Shown piece by piece: positions 55,038 through 64,000 of a DNA stretch of 64,000 nucleotides. Position numbers and translations under genes: made by a program. The notes below the pieces were generated by a model. It worked only from the letters and a program-made list of their open reading frames with translations. It had not been told where the DNA came from and did not search any database. The stretch is from Isoetes taiwanensis (taxonomy: Eukaryota; Streptophyta; Lycopodiopsida; Isoetales; Isoetaceae), in assembly GCA_021234155.1 (NCBI GenBank), contig JAJEKV010000019.1:5660284-5724283 (forward strand), read 5' to 3'. Position 1 is the stretch's first letter; each line of letters opens with the position of its first letter.

Positions 55038-55439
55038 CAAAAGGGGGCTCGTTGTGCAAAGACGATCCAGAAGGAGTTTGATTCTAACCCTTTTCAGAAC
55101 TGCAGCTAATCGGATTAAAGGTTCATATATTTTGCATAAATCGAGGCTCTCCTCTCAGCTTTATCATGAAAAACTGCTAAGCATCCATGAAGACAAGATG
55201 CTACCTAGTTCAGAAATATGTTTGCTAATCAATTTACCAACTGAATCATTAACTCTCTTTTCTACAACTTCTTAACTATTCCTTAACGCCCATTCTAAAA
55301 TGGGAGGCCCTATACTGAATGGCAAAGGTAGTCAACATAACATGAAGTTAAGAATTGATATTTCCAAATAGATATTAAGATAGTAGATCTGAAGCCATAG
55401 ATTAGTGAAAATTGGATACCTAATACTCAATGGTTTTGC
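55038..55439. other. No gene recognised
   Basis: AT-rich. A plus frame (54982-55275) overlaps the hairpin and has no recognisable domain. Confidence 0.35.
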
Positions 55440-55900
55440 CATGTGCGATTCTGACTACGGCGAGGAAGGACGAGGCAAAAATTTTGTTGTCTTCGATAAA
55501 GGCAAAGGAAAGAGTGTTTTTACATCCAGTGTTGCACATCTCTTCTTTGAACCTAAATATAGTAAGCATTGATTGATGATTATAAGGCAGCAAGCGATGC
55601 AGATTTTAAGGCAATAGATCGTCTTGGTCGTGGCAGAGTCTGGATTCTTAATAATGAAATGGGTATATGCTGCCAATCTTCTTTTCTGTTTCTGTTTGTT
55701 TCCCATTTATGTTTCGTTTATAGTACAGATGGTTCTTATTCGGTTCAAATCCCATATATAACTTAGAGGGCCAGAAAAATATGCACGACATTAGAGAAAC
55801 CCGAGATTATTTCTTTGCACGCTATACCTTTGGTAGAAAGTTGCAGAAGCTGAAGATTCTTTCAAAAGGAACAATCGTTATCTATCTAGGTGGCTTGTAC
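55440..55900 (+). pseudogene. Exon-like coding pieces, unrecognised
   Basis: Three plus-strand segments read like exons of one protein. Piece one (about 55440-55565) has DSDYGEEGRGKNFVVFDKGK and SSVAHLFFEPKY. Piece two (about 55569-55665) has DADFKAIDRLGRGRVWILNN and ends at a possible donor (aaatgg|gtatat). Piece three (about 55770-55895) has NMHDIRETRDYFFARYTFGR and KLKILSKGTIVIYLGG. I cannot name a family. No upstream ATG exon or downstream exons were established, so it may be a captured or decayed fragment. Confidence 0.3.
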
Positions 55901-58900
55901 TGCCATCTCCAAGTTTGTTCACAATCTATATTTGCAATGAACATCATATGGTTTGCATAAAATAAATACATGCCCGTTGCAAAAAGTACACAATATTGCA
56001 TCATTTAATTTAGATAGAGTTTCTTTGCCATTCTAGCAATAGAATCAAATGGGTATTACGGATTTGGTACATTTGAGAAAATATGGGGTCTTGTGGTGTC
56101 CTTTGATCTCGAAATTCCACATCAATTTTGCTCTCAACCAAATAAGGGGCTTGCTCTTTGTTCAAATGGCATGTCTACGTGGCTAAAAAGAATGCCCCTA
56201 TATTTAGAAAATAGTGCAACAAGATGCTAATGCATCAATGGGTTGCCCTTTGGAAGGCCCATTGATGCATCCACAATAATGTCACAGTTCTATTGCGTAG
56301 AACCGCCATTCTATGGCAGGTTTGCCTCAATTCATTTGCTCAATGTTTTTGCTTGAGTTGCTGGCCGAGGCAATGCCTTTTCCCAACCAATTTTGGCTAT
56401 TCCTTTTCCAACACAGTTATGGCAATCCTATTGGATCGATTTAGGGCATCGATTCAAGTCGGCGACTCTTCTGCAGGGCATACCAAGTTTCGGTTTAGTT
56501 TCGGTTTAGGGAAACTAGTAAACAAGAATAGTGTTTTCTTTGTTATTTTGAGAACAGTAGTTACAACCTATTGTTGTACGTATAACTCTTGAAAATCTTT
56601 GCATTCCCTAACCCATAGATATTTGTCTCATTCCATGTTGCTATTGCTATTTTATGTCGTGAATAGGATTGTCCATTCCTCCCTTCCTTCCTTCTGCTAA
56701 CTGTTTATCCGACAGCATTATTTTGGAATACAGGTTCAATGGAGGATTATAGGATTTTGCACGATAGGTCACGCAACTCCTCAATCAAGAACAATGGTAT
56801 TTTATGTGCTCTGCTCTATTTTGACTACAGAAGCACTTCTCCATGGTTAATCCAACAATTTTGGCGCCTTAGCACATTGTTCCCTTGAGGCATATTTTTC
56901 TTTTTCCATCAAGGCGAACGACAGTATGTGGTAATGTTCTCCTAGGTTGTAAGGGGTATGCCCTTTACAATGCAATCCTCTCTTTATGGGATGATTGGAT
57001 TTTGTATTGACATCGTATTGCATTATTGTGCATATAAGCATTTTTTCTCGTCATCATAATGAGTTGAATTTTTGTAGTCCCTTAAGGTTTATGGGTGCAT
57101 GAACCTTACGGTTGATAGTTTCTCACTATCTCAATAGTCTCATTTTTGGGGTCGGTATATAGGGCATGTTTGCATTTGTATAGCGGGTGTTTTTTGCCTC
57201 AAAGGTTTTTCATTATGATAGAGATGAACATTACGTATTAGATGAGCATTAGGATTGTGCATTTACTTGTAATAGATCTGTCGCATAACTATCTTGTTGG
57301 CATCGTTTGCTATGTTACTCCTTCTGGTTGGCCCTGCCATGTTTTTTATAGGTTTGGCACTGTGCTTTGACAATCTTCATGTTCAACTATTGTCGGATTC
57401 ATTAGCATATTTCATATGGAGGTGGTAATCGGCATTAAAATATTTATTTTCTGAAAGACTTTTGTATCTGATGAGGGTTATGCTTTTATTTTAGCTTCAT
57501 TGGCTCAATGAACATCTTTCTTTTATTGGATGTATATCTTGTTGGTTCACGTTGGTCTTATGCTTATTTGCCTTTGTCATATTATACTCTTGAGCATCTC
57601 TGCTTCTTGAATGTGGACCAGTGTTACTTTGCCGTTGATGTTTTTAATCGCTTGGGGTTCCTTATTGTCTAGGACATCCAGTGCTAATAGCATCTTGATA
57701 TACATTTTCGTTGAGGGTTACAGTTACAGTTTTTTGCACGTTCATCCGACTGGCTTGTTCATGGCTATGATTTGTCCTATGCTTTTAAGTATAAACGTAT
57801 GGTCTAGCTGTATATTTCTCTTCTCCAGCTTGTTCTCGTCCCCTTGTATTGGAGTCATTTTGTCTTGCGTAATTACCTGCTACCTAGTATTTTCATCTCA
57901 GGTGCCCCCTTCGCCTATCATTCTTTCTAACTCTTGGTACTATGATAGCTCATTTTCTCTCTTTTAACCTCATTTGTTGGGGTTGCTCCCGTGAATTCAT
58001 TAGTTCTCCCTTTTCTTCCTTATTGCTTCCTCGTTGATCTTGATTCCTCTTCATCTTTTATTCCTCTTTCTTCGATTGTTCCTGCCTAGGTTCCATTTGT
58101 CTGTTCTGGCTTTATTGCTGCTATCTTTATTTTATCAATTTTTTAGTCTAGTTTGCTCTCTCCCTCTTATTTTTGCTCCATCTCTTGCTTCATCTATGCT
58201 TTTGCCATGCCCCCTTATTTTCAGGTTTCTTTTCATACCATACCACAGATATTCTTTTGGCAGATGACTTCTTCTTTGACGTATTTGGTCCCTTTAGTTC
58301 TCTTTATCCTCTTTTTTGCTCCATGATCTCACTAGTGTCTCTAGTCTCATTTGCTCCTTTGCTTATCCCTGTGTGATATTTCTATTGTCCCCGTTGGCTT
58401 CTTTAGTCCATGGATGATGCGCTCTTCATTTATTAGATTAGCTCTTATTGTGCATTCCACTTGTGGTTAATACTCTCTTTCTATTGACTTCAGTTGTCCT
58501 TGTAGTTCTGTTTTTGTTTGTCTGCATTGCTCCAGCTGTTTCTGTGGGTCTGGTTCCATTATCTTTGCATGTCTTATTTGCTCCTTATTGTCCTTTAGCT
58601 CTCTTTAATAATTTCTTACTTCATTTTGCTTCATCGATGGCATCTATCTCTGCAGTCTCAAGGTTTCATTGGTTTCCAGGTTTCATTAGCAATCATTCTA
58701 CTTTAGTTTCTCTAGTGATACTTCAGTTGCGCTTATCGGAATCCCATTTGCATTTGGATTATTACTTCTTTCATTTGCATGATTTATGTTGGTTGCCCTA
58801 GTCTTGCCCATATCCCCATTAGTATTGGCCTCCTTGTGCTCAGTCTTTTTCGACATCGTCTCAACACCATTATCTGCCATCAGGATTCTAATGGGAATCA

Positions 58901-59139
58901 CTTACTCTCCCTTGTGGCATATTTATCTCTAGTGTTAATAGTCGTTTGCTTCTTTGCAATTCTTTTGCCTTGTTTCTGGGTCTGATGGGTTCATTCTTTT
59001 GACTTGCATGGTGACCCACTCTTGCACAGTTGTGCTTGCACGAGTTGCTTGTTGTGCATTTTTGATGCGGGCACTTGGGGTCAAGCCCTCAGTTCCATAT
59101 CAGATCTTGTTGCAGGAGACAGGATTCATGCCCCTGCAG
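55901..59139. other. Gene-poor, strongly T-rich plus strand
   Basis: From about 56600 to 58990 the plus strand is rich in T and poor in A, with many ctttt, ttgctcc and gtctc strings. Open frames on the plus strand are hydrophobic by composition (Leu, Phe, Val, Ser) and show no domain; minus readings are Lys/Asn-rich without motifs. It adjoins the broken end of the gypsy reverse transcriptase. I see no gene. Confidence 0.45.
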
Positions 59140-60320
59140 TATGCGGCCCTCGATAGACACAAGTGGCACTTCGACAACTTGGCGTACAACTGATGCCTCT
59201 TCAACTTCTCTAGCACTCTCCTTTAGTGTTGCACATGCTCTTCAAGGGATCTGCTATACACCAAAATGTCATCAAAGAAAACTATCACAAAAGGTGTCTA
59301 GGAACTCCCTGAAGATGTCGTTCATGAGCCTCATGAACGTTGCTGGGGCGTTCGATAAGCCAAAAGGCATTACCGTGAACTCATAATGCCCATACCGCGT
59401 TCTGAAGGCGGTTTTATGGATATCTTCTTCCTTAATCCGGATTTGGTGATAGCCCGACCTTAAGTCGATTTTGGAGAAGACCTTTGCCCTTTGGAGCTGA
59501 TCCATCAAGTCATCTGATCTTGGGAGCGCATACTTGTTCTTAATGGTGTGCTTGTTCAACTGCCTATAGTCTATGCACATTCTCAGACTGCCATCCTTCT
59601 TCTTGACAAACAGAATGGGCGCTCCAAATGGCGAGACGCTAGGTCTAATGAAGCCTAGGTCGAGCAACTCCTCTTTAGCTCCTTCAGCTCCTGCGTCGTC
59701 ATTCTATATGGGGCCTTGCTCGTCGGCTTCATTCCTAGTTCGAGTGCTATCTCACACTCGACTCCCCTATAAGGAGGGACCTGCTTGATCTCATCTGGAA
59801 AGAGATCGTGGAACTCCGTGATCAACTTAGCTATTTGCTTGGGCAACTTGTTGAGCACTTTATCTTCTTCACTTTCTTCTGGCTCGGGCTCTTCAATCTC
59901 AAGCTTGAAGATGTATGCTACCTGCTCGCTCTTGATGCACTTGAACAGTCGTTTACTTGACATGCACTGCATGATGGGAACAACTTTTTTACCTGTGATC
60001 TCAATGATCTTGCCGTCGGGTGTTGGGAAGGTCACCTTCCGCTTTCCACAATCAATGATGGCCCCTGCTGGTCCAAGATACTCCATTCCTATGATCAAGT
60101 CATACTTGCCAATGCCCATTACTTCTGCCCCTATCTGGATATTAATCCCTGGCAAGTCGATGTCGAAGTTAATTCTCTTGCCTGCCGTCTGCCTTACTGC
60201 TCCACTTGCTAAGACAACGGGCCTCGGCTTCGATTTTAGCGGTTTCAACTTCAACATTTCAACCATTCTGGGGGATGCAAAGTTATGGCTACTCCCGGAG
60301 TCTATCAAGACTATGAAGGA
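59140..60320 (-). pseudogene. Ty3/gypsy pol: protease and reverse transcriptase, truncated
   Basis: The minus frame at 60308-59655 starts with the aspartic protease motif IDSGSSHNF, then LIIGMEYLGPAGAIIDCGKR, and runs into the linker FHDLFPDEI and VPPYRGVECEIALELG. The next frame (59667-59272) is the reverse transcriptase: [36 protein letters not shown] (first catalytic Asp), [20 protein letters not shown]. After a shift near 59275 it continues FFDDILVYS (catalytic DD intact) and LKRHQLYAKLSKCHL. Coding sense then stops near 59150. RNase H, integrase and chromodomain are not in the window. RT sequence resembles the plant chromovirus group. Two frameshifts and the missing 3' half make it inactive. 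Confidence 0.9.
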
Positions 60321-60379
60321 CTTGGCCTTGGCCTTCCCTACTATGGAAATTACCTTATACTGGCTCTCTGCTTGCTCTG

Positions 60380-61768
60380 TATCTATTGCGGCAAAGATAT
60401 GACACTCACCACCGAATGTAATTCGTCGGGCTGCCTGTGCCGTCGTCGTCGAGACCAGTGTCCCAATCTCCCAACTCTGCTAGTCTTTTTGCACTCATGG
60501 CGTAGGGGCGATTCGTCCCTATGGCCTGGGCTAAGCACCTGAAGCAAAGCTGCTTTTCTATGCACTCCTGCCTCTTTTCCTTGGGCATCGCCTGCAAAAA
60601 GGATCGTACTGCTTTAGAGTAGTTTGACCCTTCCTGCTTGTCCTTGAAGGACACCTGTTTCTTCTCCTGCTGCCTTCCCTGATTGCCACCATATGGGGCT
60701 CTAGCTGGACCCGGGCTAGCTGCTCTAGGGCTATAACTCCATGTTGCCTTGCCTTTATCCTGGTAATACTGTTGCCTCTGCCCGCTGTTCTGAGGCCCTT
60801 TTCCTTGCAAGCTTATTGCCTTGGACTCTACTTCTGATACTGTCTTGGGGTTTATTGCCCTTACAAGCTTGCGGATCTCTTCGTTTAGCCCTTCAATATA
60901 GCTCTCCACTGCATGCTTTTCACCCAATTTTGGCACATAAAGCCTTAGTCTCATGAATTCCTCTGTGTATTTCTGGACTGATTTGTTGCCTTGCCGCAAC
61001 CTAGAACTGCTGCATCATGCTGGACTTGTGCTCTCTTGGGATGTAATGGCGTTTGAAAGCTTTAGAGAACTTCCTGAACCTGCAAGCATCCCTGCTTAAG
61101 CCATGGGCCTTGGCATAACCCTTCCACCAAATGCGTGCTGCTCCTTTCAGGTTGGTTGTTGCCACCCTGCCTTTATCCTTGTCCTTCATACTATAGGCGT
61201 TGCCGTATTCACTCATCTCGTCGAGCCAAGCCTCCGCCTCCATACTTGACCTGTTCTCGCCTGAGAATTGCTCGAGCTTCCTGGCCTTCCAAACATTTCC
61301 CAATGCAGAGTCTACCTTCTTCTGGTAGTTAGAGGCTCTTGTTTCCCTTTGTCATCCATCTGCGGTGTCCCTCTGCCTTTCATCTGTGGTGTCCCTCTGC
61401 CTTCCATCCCTGCGGTCCTGGGCCTGCTCTTCCTCTTCCTCGGAGTCGGAGTCCGAATCTGAGCTTGAGTCGGAGGATTCTGAGCTGGAGGACCTCCTTC
61501 TCTTGCTCCTCTTCTTGTCCCTTCCTGTTTTCCGAGCTGATGCTTGTGGCAACTGAGCGTTGCCCTCCGAACCCACTCCTGCTTGTGCGGCCAGCAAAGC
61601 CTTTATCTGCTCAAGGTCCGTCCTCATCTGTGATATTTCCTCTTCTGGGGTCATGGGTCCAAATTCCTCAAACAGGTTCCTTGCCGGGGGTGGCCTGGGC
61701 GGACTCTGTTCTTCCATATGGTCTCGGCGTTGTCGTTCCCCTGAGCCTAGGCCTCTAGCTGCATACAC
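60380..61768 (-). pseudogene. Ty3/gypsy gag, frameshifted
   Basis: The N-terminal part (61768-61352) has TPEEEISQMRTDLEQIKALL followed by a basic block, then Ser and Asp/Glu-rich tracts (SDSDSDSEEEEE). The capsid region (61303-61001) has LEQFSGENRSSMEAEAWLDE, LKGAARIWWKGYAK and FSKAFKRHYIPREHKSS, the classic Retrotrans_gag pattern. The next frame (60999-60406) continues YTEEFMRLRLYVPKLGEKHA, EEIRKLVRAINPKTV and a zinc-knuckle start CFRCL. The rest of the knuckle (PGHRDESPLRHEC) lies in a neighbouring frame. Breaks occur near 61340, 61000 and 60520. It lies directly upstream of pol on the same strand. Confidence 0.88.
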
Positions 61769-61939
61769 AAGTAATTCATGGCTATGTGGTTAGTTTTTCT
61801 TGTTCTCTTGCATTATCTATGTTTGTTGGTATAGTTGTGGGGCAAAATACATCAACAAAACATTTAAAGTGCAAAAGAAATTATATTTATATTATATAAT
61901 ATCCTGATACAAAAAAAATCCCCGGGATCAAGAATCTAA
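61769..61939. other. Spacer between the extra frame and gag
   Basis: 171 AT-rich bases with tatttatattatataata near 61890 and no coding sense. No primer-binding site complementary to a plant initiator tRNA was spotted here. Confidence 0.5.
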
Positions 61940-63499
61940 CTATTCTTGGAATCGCCGGTATGCTGGATTATCCTCTAGGAACTTCTTCACTTGGGCTGTT
62001 CCCACTGAATGACCCAAGTTCCTAAGGACGTTGATTGAAGATCCACCCTGCAAAGCTCTCGCCAAATCTTCTATCCTGCGCTCGGAGGTATAGGCTGCGG
62101 TCACTGCCAGTCTTTCCTGTCGTCTATAAGGTATGGCGAAGTCAAAAATATCGAGTGCTACCGCTCTCTTCATCAGGATGGCATACTCGGTGTTGGGAGC
62201 TAGCCGAGCATGTCGGCCAAAGCCTGAGAGCGCAATTAGCATCGATACTCCTTCCTCGCCCCTGGGGGTGAATTTGCGGTGAATTACCGCTATTCTTCCG
62301 TCCATCAGCAGGGGAAGGTAATACCGCAACGACCTGTCGTTGTGTGACGGGTCCTCGCCTCCTCGGCCTCTAACTCTGTGTCTGCTGGCATAGTCATCGA
62401 CCTCCACCGTGGTGAGCTCCCTGTAGTCTCTGACTGTTGCTGAAGCTCTCCTGAGGTCGAACTCGCCTCTTCGCTCTCAGGGAAGTGTTGTCGAAGAACT
62501 TGCCGTTAGGATGTTTGAGGTCTTGTGGCGGAACCCCATCTATTCCTGTAGAGCAAGGAACTCTTCCTCCGTCGGTAGTTGCCGCGCCTCCATGATCTGC
62601 CTGATGTTGCTGTAGGCTTGTATATCAGAGGTCGACTCTCCCGTGTAAGTGTCGGCTTCCCTTACTTGAAGTGGGAAGTCGGAGGTTCCTCGGACGATGA
62701 AGTCGTCCAGGTCTGTTCTCCGGAGTTGGTGCAGCAACTCGTCGGGTCGATACTCTCTTTCCCTGCACTCCGGGAGGTTCTGGATGTCGCTTAGGAGCAA
62801 ATACTCTTCGCCCTCGACGATGATGGGGGCTAGGCTTGTGATGCCTAGCCCAAGAGGTGGCGCGATCCTGGGAGTTTGCCGGCTTCTTTCGAATTCCTGC
62901 AACTCTTGTTCTGCTAGCCGCTGCTCTTCCGCTGGGTCGAGCTCGACGTAGTCCTCATCTTCTTCCTCGCTTTCTTCGTCCTCTTCTCTTCCTTCTTGCT
63001 CCTGTTCGTACTGTAAAAGGAGCTGCTCTGCTGCTGCTGTGGCTAATGGGTCCACATCCATGGGAGGAATAGAGGTTTCTCCCATGGGATTTTCGGCACG
63101 GTGGGTAAGAAAAATGGCTAAGGCAGCATTGAAAGAAAAGTTGGTCCAGTTGACAGTCAGGACCATTGGCTCGGGCATGCGCTGGGCCTTGTTTGTGAGG
63201 TACTTGGCAATGTTTGGAACATCGCCTAAGGCTGCTTGAAGGGATTGCCTAGGAACAAAGTAGCTTATGCAAGGTGGGAGCTCCACTAAGGATGGGCCTA
63301 CCCTAGCTTGGAATTCCGAAAGGACTCTGCTATATGCTGGGGTTGCGTGCAAGGTTGCTTGGACATCTATTTCTTTCCGGAAGACCTGGAAAATCTCATT
63401 GACGTCAGCCTCAGCAGCATGAGCGCTGGCGCTGTACCATCGCCTGAAATCAGAGGTTGCCATGAGTCTAGCGAGGAAGAGACTAGCAAATGGATGCAA
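61940..63499 (-). pseudogene. Extra long frame upstream of gypsy gag, two in-frame stops
   Basis: I do not recognise this protein. ATG 63499 opens 319 codons (MHPFASLFLARLMATSDFRR). It runs through YFVPRQSLQAALGDVPNIAK to a very acidic tract (EEDEESEEEDEDYVELDPAE) and LSDIQNLPECREREYRPDEL. A TAG at 62542-62540 and a TGA 60 bases later interrupt it. The same frame then stays open to 61940 (HRVRGRGGEDPSHNDRSLRY, FTPRGEEGVSMLIALSGFGR, IPYRRQERLAVTAAYTSERR, LEDNPAYRRF). The two open parts share one frame, so a single ancestral frame of about 520 codons is likely. It has its own TATA upstream and lies on the same strand as gag-pol. It could be an accessory ORF of the element or a nearby gene. Confidence 0.6.
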
Positions 63500-63576
63500 G
63501 AGCGCCTGAGGGAGCTGGGAAATCGGCTAAAGGGAGCAGGAGCAAACTCGTAGGGTGCTACGTAAGAAATGAGGGA

Positions 63577-63587
63577 CTTATTTATAG
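63577..63587 (-). promoter_or_regulatory. TATA box with upstream telo-box
   Basis: The minus strand reads CTATAAATAAG about 80 bases upstream of the ATG at 63499. About 10-20 bases further upstream is AATTAGGGTTTT (63608-63597), a telo-box-like motif common in plant promoters. Spacing suits a core promoter. It may be the promoter within a 5' LTR or that of an independent gene. Confidence 0.6.
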
Positions 63588-64000
63588 AAAAGGGGAAAAC
63601 CCTAATTTTTGGGTGACTTGGAAAATTCTTGGGGTTGGGCAATTCTAGCCTATATTGAAGTCTGAATGGGAATTGGAAGACTAACTTAAGGGTCTGAGCA
63701 TGACTGGATTACCTAAAGATTCTAACACAACAAGTTGGGGATCTTTTGGACAAGTTATGGAGAAGAAATGGTAGGAGGTCTCACAGGTAGCACCTCGTCC
63801 AAAAGCTGGACTTTAGTTTCTTGACCAGGCGCGACGTGTGAGAGATCAGTCCCATTTTGATCAAAATATGTCCAATTTGGGTAAACTAAGGGTGTAAGGA
63901 TGACAGACTCATTAAATTAAGCAGAATCGACCCCTTACTTGGTCATTTTAGAGCTGTTTTGGGCAGTTTTGGGCAAGGTCTCACAGGTAGCGCCTCGTTC
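63588..64000. repeat. Exactly spaced direct repeat at the right edge
   Basis: The 24-base string beginning ggtctcacaggtagc and ending cctcgt-c occurs at 63777-63800 and 63977-64000, precisely 200 bases apart, with two mismatches. The right copy is cut by the window edge. The stretch may belong to an LTR or a tandem array extending further right. No gene. Confidence 0.7.

Noticed and set aside
57600-58990. Plus-strand frames of 60-118 codons taken as membrane proteins
   Set aside because: Hydrophobicity follows from T-rich composition. No domain, splice structure or consistent frame was seen.
59785-60402. 205-codon plus-strand frame opposite the gypsy protease
   Set aside because: It is a shadow of the minus-strand protease and reverse transcriptase, whose motifs are clear.
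1-64000. tRNA, rRNA, organelle insertions
   Set aside because: No cloverleaf consensus boxes, rRNA core strings or recognisable plastid or mitochondrial genes were seen. RPL34 is the nuclear form with transit peptide and intron.

Overview
The window looks like nuclear DNA of a land plant with a large, repeat-rich genome. It holds a nucleus-encoded plastid ribosomal protein bL34 split by a GT-AG intron, an intronless G-type lectin receptor kinase, a 16-cysteine thaumatin-like protein, a WRKY group IId exon, Helitron ends, LINE remnants with zf-RVT domains, and a chromovirus-like Ty3/gypsy element. Low gene density, many decayed transposons and ribonuclease-inhibitor-type LRRs fit a non-flowering plant such as a fern, but this is inference; nothing read here fixes the species. 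Many open frames begin at non-ATG codons, so starts and exon joins below were chosen from the bases.

Layout. 1-300: about 104-bp tandem repeat. 1.36-3.3 kb: decayed DUF7869-type gene. 3.34-10.36 kb: stretch bounded by two outward-facing Helitron 3' ends, holding a dead Ty1/copia gag remnant. 10.85 kb: stranded WRKY exon (-). 13.5-15.5 kb: tandem duplications, a palindrome and a decayed S/P/A-rich frame. 16.46-18.88 kb: intact receptor-like kinase (+). 19.2-19.5 kb: nested inverted-repeat element. 25.6-26.0 kb: polypurine tract. 26.4-27.0 kb: broken LRR gene (-). 27.4 kb: twin 30-bp palindromes. 28.3-31.3 kb: about 1.4-kb tandem duplication. 31.8-32.9 kb: thaumatin-like gene (-) whose intron is almost wholly a tandem repeat. 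33.7-36.0 kb: LINE remnants (+). 37.3-38.1 kb: plastid RPL34 (-). 38.2 kb and 43.5-44.3 kb: fold-back arrays of the 14-mer GGAAACCCTTCCGG. 40.1-41.5 kb: three-exon gene with an N-terminal region possibly ubiquitin-like, two CxxC-H-H fingers and an AT-hook (+). 44.6-47.9 kb: LINE fragments on both strands. 48.5-49.9 kb: two-exon multipass membrane protein with XK-like motifs (-). 50.5-53.0 kb: LINE ORF2 interrupted by a 612-bp fold-back insert. 53.1-53.6 kb: TIR element. 54.3-55.0 kb: tandem repeats and two hairpins, one shaped like a plant MIRNA precursor. 55.9-59.1 kb: T-rich, gene-poor. 59.1-63.6 kb: Ty3/gypsy element (-) with an extra long frame upstream of gag.

The host genes that look functional are the receptor kinase (cell-surface perception), the thaumatin-like protein (secreted, PR-5 type), plastid bL34 (plastid translation), the two-finger protein (probably nuclear) and the XK-like membrane protein. 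They share no visible pathway or operon. They sit as islands in transposon-derived DNA, so structural novelty is mostly in the repeats and in the last two genes.
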